From NCBI GenBank assembly GCA_009781235.1, contig WQYM01000004.1, positions 1-35,255 on the forward strand: a stretch of 35,255 bases of DNA. The letters are read 5' to 3'. This stretch comes from Bacillota bacterium. GTDB lineage: Bacteria; Bacillota; Clostridia; Christensenellales; Pumilibacteraceae. A model generated the notes under the pieces. That model was not told the DNA's origin. It did no database searches and saw only the letters and a list, made by a program, of their open reading frames with translations. Numbering within the stretch: position 1 is the first letter of the stretch; each line of letters opens with the position of its first letter. The translations under genes and the position numbers were made by a program. Shown in pieces: positions 29,375 to 35,255 of this stretch.

Positions 29375-31711
29375 ATGAGGTTTGACGTTATAAGCTGGTT
29401 GGGATTGTTGGGACTCTTGGCGTTAATCGGCCTGATCCTAATATACATCCTGAAACCGCAATACGAAGAAAGAAGAATTTCCAGTACCTACGTATGGAAG
29501 CTCAGTCTAAAGTACCGCAGGCGCAGAATGCCGTGGGACTTTCCGCTTAAATCATTGCTGATCATTATCCAAATGATTATTATAGCATTGATTGCTTTTT
29601 TAATGACGCGGCCGGTCGTCTATGCGGATGCGGGTGATAAAGATACCATCTTTATCTTAGATGCCTCCGCGAGTATGCGCGCCGAAAGCGGGTACTCCGG
29701 CTTCGCCACCCGTTTTGACCGCGCGAAAAGGCAGATTAAAGACGAGGCTGTCGCCGTCACCAACGCGAACAAATCGGTCGCGCTGATTTTTGCGGGGACT
29801 CAAGCCGTAACGCTGATTGAGCCCACAAGCTCTGCCTCGGATTTAAACACAAGGCTCGACCGAGAGGATATTGTGCCCTCGTACGGATCCTGCGACATCG
29901 ACGGCGCGCTGCGGGCGGCGGGAGATATCATGGACACCATGCAAAGCGCGGACGTCCGTGTGCTCATGTATACCGATAAGGAACATTACGCAGTTCTTTC
30001 GGACAAAGGTAAATATGGCGGTAGCTACCCCGCCGGCACTAAGGCGGTTGATCCCGACGATGAGCTCAAGGAAGGCACTCAAGTCTATGGAGCTACGTTG
30101 GGCAACAGCTCTCAGGCGGAGAGGGATAAGCAATACATAAACGTCTCTCACAACAGCGAATGGAACGTCGGCATCATGGATTTAAGCGTCCGTTTGCTGG
30201 GCGGGTATTATGCGTTTGTGGCGGACATCGGCGTTTACGGCGCATCTGCCCCTAGAGACTTTGTTGTAACGCTGAGCGTTCTGCAAGGCGTTTTGGCGCC
30301 CGACCTTACCGAAATCCCGCAGGACTTTAAGCGTACGATCAGGATAGCGGACGCAGAGCCCGGCAAGGTGCATAGGGTTACGTTCCATAAAGCGGCAAGC
30401 GTCGAAGCCGGCGGCTGGGTTGAATCGGACACCAAGCAAATCATGTATTTCCACACGGCTGAGGTCAGCGTCGAGGCCTACAACAAGACCAAGGACGGCT
30501 ACAGCTATGACGACAGCATGTGGTGGTACGGCGCGGAGCGTAAATTAAAGGTGCAAATCGCTTCCTCGACGGGCTACAGCAATCAGGACAGGCCGCCGGA
30601 ACTAAGTTTTATAGAAAACGTGTTCCTCAACATGCGCAACGTGGAGCTTTACATGCCGCGTTGGAGCGACAGACCGGGCGGCGGGTTCTTTGAAGAGCAA
30701 AACCAAATCCATATGTCGGGTTATGATTTGTATATTTGGGATCGGTTGTTCCCCGACCGGCCGCCCGTGGACGGGTCGTCGTGGTACATCATCGGCGGCG
30801 AGTCTGGGCTTTTACCGATGGATGAGGTTACCGGAGGCTACGCCGCATACCGTACCCCGCAAGGCATCGGCCTGACATTTGGTGCCGAGTCTGCGGTAGA
30901 TTTTGCCGTCGGCAGTACCCCCAATAACGAGGGAGTTCCCGTTGCCAACAAGTTCCCGGGCAAGCCGCTTGCGGCGGCCAACTTGGATAACGAGTTGATG
31001 GATACGCTGTTGCGGAACGTCAAGCTGTCGGAAGTGTATGTGACGCAATACCGCAACATCTCGCCCCTCCCCGAGCGTCCCGAGGGCACCAATCCGGACG
31101 ACTATTACACGACGGTCGCCACCATCGACGGCGGCAAGCCGGCGATGGTGGTCAAGGGCGGTGCAAGCACCGGCAGGACGATTGTTACGTTGTTTGACAT
31201 GCAGTTCTCCTCTCTGCCGATTCAGTTCGTCGACTTTACGGCGTTGCTGAACAACATCATCAAGCTTACCGCCCCGCCCGTTATCGAGAAAACGGTGTAT
31301 GGCGTCGGCGATGTGGTTACCATCAACCCGTTGTATAACACCAAGGAAATCTCGGTTACCTCTTACCCAGACGGCAAGGAATCTTCCGCAGAGACCGACA
31401 CAAAGGCTTACGATAAAAACCAGCCCAGCATGCCGTTCGTCTTCACGGCGTTCAACCCGGGGCTTCATAACATCAAGGTCACCTTTGACAGTGCTTCAAA
31501 GCCCGCGGTCACCGCCAGCATATTCGTGCGCATAGACCCCTCGGAAAGCGATTTTGCGACCAACGGGAAAGCACTCTATGTGCAGACATTTGGAAATAAC
31601 TCCGGCACTAAACCCGAAACCCCCCCGACGCAGTTGTTCCTGTATTTTGCGCTCGGCCTGTTGGCTCTTTTACTAATCGAATGGTGGGTACATTATCGTG
31701 AACAATTCTAG
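29375..31711 (+). CDS. BatA-like VWA-domain membrane protein
   Basis: 778 residues. Two N-terminal membrane helices (about 6-26 and 58-78) as in BatA-type proteins, then a VWA domain with MIDAS motif DASAS (Asp96, Ser98, Ser100), a long outer region of beta-rich segments (about 280-740), and a final membrane helix (about 752-770) with a short basic tail. The VWA domain between helix 2 and the last helix would face outside. The MIDAS is intact for metal-dependent ligand binding. AAGGGA lies 9 nt before the ATG. Followed after 59 nt by a second, larger VWA protein with the same overall plan. No MoxR ATPase lies within the window. Confidence 0.88.
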   Translation: MRFDVISWLGLLGLLALIGLILIYILKPQYEERRISSTYVWKLSLKYRRRRMPWDFPLKSLLIIIQMIIIALIAFLMTRPVVYADAGDKDTIFILDASASMRAESGYSGFATRFDRAKRQIKDEAVAVTNANKSVALIFAGTQAVTLIEPTSSASDLNTRLDREDIVPSYGSCDIDGALRAAGDIMDTMQSADVRVLMYTDKEHYAVLSDKGKYGGSYPAGTKAVDPDDELKEGTQVYGATLGNSSQAERDKQYINVSHNSEWNVGIMDLSVRLLGGYYAFVADIGVYGASAPRDFVVTLSVLQGVLAPDLTEIPQDFKRTIRIADAEPGKVHRVTFHKAASVEAGGWVESDTKQIMYFHTAEVSVEAYNKTKDGYSYDDSMWWYGAERKLKVQIASSTGYSNQDRPPELSFIENVFLNMRNVELYMPRWSDRPGGGFFEEQNQIHMSGYDLYIWDRLFPDRPPVDGSSWYIIGGESGLLPMDEVTGGYAAYRTPQGIGLTFGAESAVDFAVGSTPNNEGVPVANKFPGKPLAAANLDNELMDTLLRNVKLSEVYVTQYRNISPLPERPEGTNPDDYYTTVATIDGGKPAMVVKGGASTGRTIVTLFDMQFSSLPIQFVDFTALLNNIIKLTAPPVIEKTVYGVGDVVTINPLYNTKEISVTSYPDGKESSAETDTKAYDKNQPSMPFVFTAFNPGLHNIKVTFDSASKPAVTASIFVRIDPSESDFATNGKALYVQTFGNNSGTKPETPPTQLFLYFALGLLALLLIEWWVHYREQF

Positions 31712-31770
31712 AGAAGTAGCACTTATTTTTGAACATCCCGGCCGTTGCCGATTTTTAGGAGGGTTAAAAC

Positions 31771-34700
31771 ATGAATAGAACAATCGAACTTATTTTCGAA
31801 CAGCCTGGCCACTGGGCGTGGTTGTTGCTGCTGATTCCGGCAGTCATTTTGACGGTTCTTCCGTTCTTGTTAATCAAGAAGGAACGCCGGTACAACCGTA
31901 ACCGTGTTGCGTCGCTGATCATTCGTTTGATTGCGCTGGTGCTGGTGGTTGTCGCGCTCAGCGGAATGACGTTCCAGGTCACGGATTCCGACAAAAAGAA
32001 CGAAGTCGTTTTTTTGGTCGACTGTTCCGAGAGCACAAAGCCGATGCGCGATAAGATGGACAAATTCTTAGAGGACGCGCTGAATGCCGTGGTCGACGAG
32101 CGCGTCGGAGTTGTTGCGTTCGGCTACGGGACGCGGGCCACCGAGGGGTTGTCTACCAACGGACCGGCGGTTTTCAACCGCTATAAGGGCTGGGATTTGA
32201 CCACTCCGAGAAACTTTGTTGAAGCGACCAACATTGAAAAAGCGTTGGATGCGGCAGAGAGCCTGTTTACCAAAGACAAGGACAAAAAGGTTGCGTCCGG
32301 CAGGGTAGTCATTTTGTCCGACGGCGCCGAAACCGACGGCAAGGCCTTGATTGCCGCGACCAAAGCGGCGGGCAGGGGAATGCGCGTAGATACGGTGTAT
32401 TTTGAGCCGCCGCTCAGAGAAACCGGACAGAATCTCGTCGAAGTTCAGATTAACTCGTTGACGATTCGTCAAACCAGCGTTAAAAAAGGCGACGTTGGCG
32501 ACATTGTGGTAGCTCTCGGTGCTACGTCTGCAGCGTCGGGTTACGCTGCGGTTAAATTGACATGGGCTCCGGTAAACGCCAACATGGAAATCGGCGCCGA
32601 GACCACAATCCGCGACGCAAAAGGCGCGACGGTGGATGCCGCCGGCCTAGCGTCCGTTCGGTTGACCGGCGACGGCGGCCAGGTATCGTATTCGCACCGG
32701 TTCGACAACCTTGGGCTTACGTGTATCAAGGCGGAGGTTTCCTATACCGGCGACGGAATGGCACAAAACAACACCTATTATACGTTTGTGAATATCATTA
32801 CCAACGATAAGGTATTGATTATCGAAGGAAAGCCGGGCGACGCGCAAAACCTGTCGAATTTAATTGGCGACGAGTACACCGTGCACGTGCGCCAGGCCAG
32901 CGTAGTAAAAGGCTGGAAAATGAGCGATTTAAGGGAATACGACGAGGTTATTTTACTGAACGTTGACCCCAAAGAGCTCGGCGATTTTGTGGCGCTTTTG
33001 GACGAATACGTGTATAAGCTCGGCGGCTGCTTGGTTACCGCCGGCGGCGACAACATGTACAACGAAAAGCAGGTCGACCCTAAGGATCCTTTGTATAGCG
33101 AGCAAGCCGTGGCGCTGGAGAAAATGCTCCCGGTCGAGTACGATGCGTCCGGCCAGCCGCTCGCCCTGTGCTTGGTTATCGACCTTTCTACCTCTACCTG
33201 CGCCCCTGTCCGCACGTCTGCGGGCGGCAAAAAGCCTTATGACGACGACATGATCGGCAGCCGCCTTTGGGCGGAGGCCGAGGGTGCCAAGGCGGCGGTT
33301 GACGCCTTGTTGCCCGGTGACTACGTGGGCATCATTCAATTTAACTCCAACGCTAAGCAGGTGCTCGGCATGACGCCGGCAACGCGCAAAACAGAAATTT
33401 ACAACGCGATTAACAATATGACCACCTCGCAAGGCACCATCTACAGCCAGGGTATCGCGATGGCGGCAAACATGATGGCGGGCGTCACCTTTACAGAGCG
33501 CAAGCACATCATCTTTTTGACCGACGGTTTGCCGTTGGACGGCGACAACAATATCCTATGGACGGTCAATAAAACCATCCAGGCGATGAAGCGGAACGGA
33601 ACCACGCTGACCACGGTCGGTATCGGTAACGAATTAGACCGTGCCGATGCGCGTTATATTCTCCAATCGATGGCGGACGACGGCTGGGGTATCCCCACCA
33701 GCGACCCCCGCTACGGCGTCCCGGGCAATTACGGTGCGGGTGAAAGGCATTTCTTGGGAATCAGAGATATTCCCGGCGGCTTCAGAGGCGATACGCGGGT
33801 GACGACGTTTATGTCAAACGAAATCAAGGAGCTGTACCCCACGTGGAAAAACGACGCGACCACCAACCCGATTATAGGGACAAACGGCGGCATCGATATC
33901 CAAATTAAGAGCAGTATTTCCACCGTTACCAACGATGTTTCGGCGTTCCCTAAGATTGGCGGCTTCTACGGCGTTAAGGCAAAGGGCAGCCGTCCGGACG
34001 ATCCGCCGGAGTCTAAGGGCAGAACCATTTTATCGACGCCCGAGGGATACCCGCTGTACGTCGAATGGGATTACGGCGCGGGCCGCGTCGCCTCCTGGAT
34101 GAGTACCTTAAACGGCGACGCGTATTCGGATAAATACCTAGGAGCTGCGGCGGAGCAGGGCGGAAAGGAATTTGTGATGAATATCGTGCGGTCGATGATG
34201 GCGGATAAGCCCGTCAATCTCGCGGGCGACGTCACGTTCGATAAAGAAAAAAGCAATTTCCTAACTTATTTCCGCGTTGGCGGCTTAGAGGCAAACCTTA
34301 AAGATTTAGACGCTAAGGTGTACGGTGCAAAGTTGCCCAACGGTGGTGTCAATATTACCAATACCTTGATCCGTATCGGGGTAGACTCCTTCGAGGGCTC
34401 GTTTGAATCGGCGGATCCCGGTATCTACAAGCTGGTAATCACCAATAAGGGTGCGCTGGCAGTAGAGGAGTACTTTGCTTTCTCTTATTCCAAGGAATTC
34501 AACGCATTCCCCAGCGCGGATTATCGCAATGAATGTCAGGCGTTTATGAATAAAATGTGGAAGACCGGCCCCGACGGCATGTCTTTCATGATTGAAGACG
34601 GCGGCGCAGCGATATTCGGGCCTACCGCCCCGACCCAAACCGTTTATCCTCCGCTCAACCTGCGCGTGATATTCATGATCATCGCGGTATGCTTGTTCCT

Positions 34701-34776
34701 CTTAGACATCGCGGCCAGAAAGTTCAAGTTCAAGTGGCCCAGCGAGTGGGGCAAACGCGCCGCAAACGCTCGTTAA
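31771..34776 (+). CDS. Large membrane protein with two VWA domains and a class I amidotransferase-like domain
   Basis: 1001 residues. Two membrane helices near the N-terminus (about 15-35 and 47-68), a first VWA domain with MIDAS DCSES (Asp84), a middle beta region, a class I glutamine-amidotransferase-like fold (about 345-460; VLIIEGKPGD and LGGCLVTAGGDN, without a clear catalytic Cys), a second VWA domain starting LCLVIDLSTST (Asp471, Ser473, Ser475) with IIFLTDGLPLDGD, and a C-terminal helix (about 966-985). AGGAGG is 7 nt before the ATG. The second VWA seems built into the amidotransferase-like fold, a layout known from some large bacterial VWA proteins. Acts at the outer face of the membrane; ligand unknown. 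The cluster ends at a strong terminator. Confidence 0.87.
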   Translation: MNRTIELIFEQPGHWAWLLLLIPAVILTVLPFLLIKKERRYNRNRVASLIIRLIALVLVVVALSGMTFQVTDSDKKNEVVFLVDCSESTKPMRDKMDKFLEDALNAVVDERVGVVAFGYGTRATEGLSTNGPAVFNRYKGWDLTTPRNFVEATNIEKALDAAESLFTKDKDKKVASGRVVILSDGAETDGKALIAATKAAGRGMRVDTVYFEPPLRETGQNLVEVQINSLTIRQTSVKKGDVGDIVVALGATSAASGYAAVKLTWAPVNANMEIGAETTIRDAKGATVDAAGLASVRLTGDGGQVSYSHRFDNLGLTCIKAEVSYTGDGMAQNNTYYTFVNIITNDKVLIIEGKPGDAQNLSNLIGDEYTVHVRQASVVKGWKMSDLREYDEVILLNVDPKELGDFVALLDEYVYKLGGCLVTAGGDNMYNEKQVDPKDPLYSEQAVALEKMLPVEYDASGQPLALCLVIDLSTSTCAPVRTSAGGKKPYDDDMIGSRLWAEAEGAKAAVDALLPGDYVGIIQFNSNAKQVLGMTPATRKTEIYNAINNMTTSQGTIYSQGIAMAANMMAGVTFTERKHIIFLTDGLPLDGDNNILWTVNKTIQAMKRNGTTLTTVGIGNELDRADARYILQSMADDGWGIPTSDPRYGVPGNYGAGERHFLGIRDIPGGFRGDTRVTTFMSNEIKELYPTWKNDATTNPIIGTNGGIDIQIKSSISTVTNDVSAFPKIGGFYGVKAKGSRPDDPPESKGRTILSTPEGYPLYVEWDYGAGRVASWMSTLNGDAYSDKYLGAAAEQGGKEFVMNIVRSMMADKPVNLAGDVTFDKEKSNFLTYFRVGGLEANLKDLDAKVYGAKLPNGGVNITNTLIRIGVDSFEGSFESADPGIYKLVITNKGALAVEEYFAFSYSKEFNAFPSADYRNECQAFMNKMWKTGPDGMSFMIEDGGAAIFGPTAPTQTVYPPLNLRVIFMIIAVCLFLLDIAARKFKFKWPSEWGKRAANAR

Positions 34777-34798
34777 GCCCGGCTTAAAGCCGACTTAG

Positions 34799-34840
34799 AA
34801 TCGACCCGCAATCCAGTTTTGGATTGCGGGTCGATTTTTA
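34799..34840 (+). terminator. Intrinsic terminator of the VWA cluster
   Basis: A perfect 16-bp stem (34799-34814 with 34821-34836, ending in GGGTCGATT) around AGTTTT, followed by Ts. Strong and clear. Confidence 0.92.
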
Positions 34841-35140
34841 GGTTGTCAGGGGGTCAGACCCCTCGACAACCCTCCCCTGCACAGCAATGGCCGCCCGCAC
34901 AACGGCAGGCGGGTCGATGAGGGCATCGACCCCTACGGGGAATCGGTAACCCCCGGTTGCGGCTCTGCCCGGGGATGCGACGCGCTTTCGGCGGGGGCGA
35001 GCCCCCGCCCTACGGGTTACGGCGTCCCCCCGGTTACGGCTTTGCTCGGGGACGGAGGGTCGCCGAACGGCGACCCGGGGCGTGGTGACACGTAGCGCAG
35101 CGAAGTGCCCGATAGGGTTCAAAAATCTTGCATTTTTGAA
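34841..35140. repeat. Cluster of GC-rich palindromes (REP-like) ahead of an IS200-type transposase
   Basis: Successive hairpins: GGTTGTC-GACAACC with inner GGGGTC-ACCCC (34841-34871); GGGTCGATG-CATCGACCC (34911-34932); GGCGGGGGC-GCCCCCGCC (34990-35009); GGGTCGCC-GGCGACCC (35057-35076); TTCAAAAAT-ATTTTTGAA (35118-35140). Two copies of a roughly 30-bp unit beginning CCCCGGTT and containing CGGGGA occur near 34950-34980 and 35030-35055. No coding sequence seen. The last hairpin could be the left-end structure of the insertion sequence. Confidence 0.75.
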
Positions 35141-35167
35141 TCTCTCCGGGTTTTATTCCCCGACGTC

Positions 35168-35196
35168 TTGCGTCGGACTGCTTATTGTGATATAAT
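35168..35196 (+). promoter_or_regulatory. Probable promoter of the IS200-type transposase
   Basis: TTGCGT (35168-35173, weak) and TATAAT (35191-35196, perfect), 17-bp spacer. ATG 35206 is 9 nt past the -10 box, so the leader would be about 3 nt. Confidence 0.6.
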
Positions 35197-35255
35197 AAAA
35201 CCGACATGAGCGAATATATACACAAATCCCATAATGTGTCGGTTTTATTATATCA
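35188..35255. repeat. 19-bp perfect inverted repeat flanking the transposase start
   Basis: 35188-35206 and 35237-35255 are perfect inverse copies (TGATATAATAAAACCGACA and its complement) with 30 bp between. The left arm holds the -10 box, the right arm holds codons 11-16 and ends exactly at the window end. Because both arms contain TATAAT, a -10-like box also faces the other way. Confidence 0.85.
35206..35255 (+). CDS. tnpA: IS200/IS605-type transposase TnpA, N-terminal fragment (cut by window edge)
   Basis: Sixteen codons are visible: MSEYIHKSHNVSVLLY. The block YIHKSHNVSVLLY matches the start of IS200-type Y1 (HUH) transposases, which move single-stranded DNA using terminal hairpins. Everything beyond the first strand lies outside the window, so completeness cannot be judged. 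The upstream palindrome at 35118-35140 and the inverted repeat around the start fit the hairpin-rich ends known for this family. Confidence 0.7.
   Translation, partial: MSEYIHKSHNVSVLLY

Overview
The window looks like chromosomal DNA of an endospore-forming Firmicute, most likely an anaerobic clostridial lineage of about 50% GC. The evidence is the division genes ftsQ, ftsA and ftsZ followed directly by spoIIGA and sigE (the spoIIG locus of spore formers), Gram-positive-type lipoproteins and cell-surface repeat proteins, and strict sigma-A promoters with 17-bp spacers. I cannot name a genus from the sequence alone.

Layout. (1) 1-5184, minus strand: an operon of a 1306-residue surface protein (GLUG-like repeats, Big_2-type Ig domains, transmembrane anchor), a membrane-anchored TIR protein and the first 28 codons of a DHH phosphoesterase. 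(2) 5294-10995, plus strand: ftsQ, ftsA, ftsZ, spoIIGA, sigE. (3) 11309-15824: metG, a small membrane protein, tatD, another membrane protein and a TatD-linked radical SAM protein, tightly packed. (4) 15842-22762: a BspA-like leucine-rich-repeat lipoprotein, an MNT/HEPN toxin-antitoxin pair, a PHP phosphoesterase, a candidate small RNA, galE, corA, a 164-bp MITE-like element and a coiled-coil tail-anchored protein. (5) 22805-26541, minus strand: a hybrid sensor histidine kinase with a small downstream gene, and an initiator tRNA-Met with its own promoter. (6) 27211-34840: a four-gene cluster of a lipoprotein, a membrane coiled-coil protein and two large von Willebrand A (VWA) membrane proteins. 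(7) 34841-35255: a cluster of GC-rich palindromes leading into the start of an IS200-type transposase that runs off the window.

The most unusual content is not a gene. At least fourteen places carry arrays of degenerate 7-bp tandem repeats (one array is 8 bp). In most complete cases two arrays face each other as inverted repeats around a core of about 10-130 bp. The heptamer differs from element to element, yet the two arms of one element match each other, in one case perfectly over 32 bp. The first bases inside the arm are usually a short GGAT/GGAG/CGGA-like word. Such elements separate ftsQ/ftsA, ftsA/ftsZ, spoIIGA/sigE and sigE/metG, sit in the leader of the initiator tRNA, are nested in each other, and are inserted in frame inside metG and the radical SAM gene. 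I regard this as a family of repeat elements of unknown mechanism and the best candidate for something undescribed.

A second theme is leaderless expression. For spoIIGA, metG, the PHP gene, corA and the IS200 transposase the start codon lies 6-10 nt after a -10 box, so the transcript should begin at or within about 3 nt of the start codon with no Shine-Dalgarno sequence. Other genes (ftsA, ftsZ, sigE, galE, the VWA genes) have normal ribosome-binding sites.
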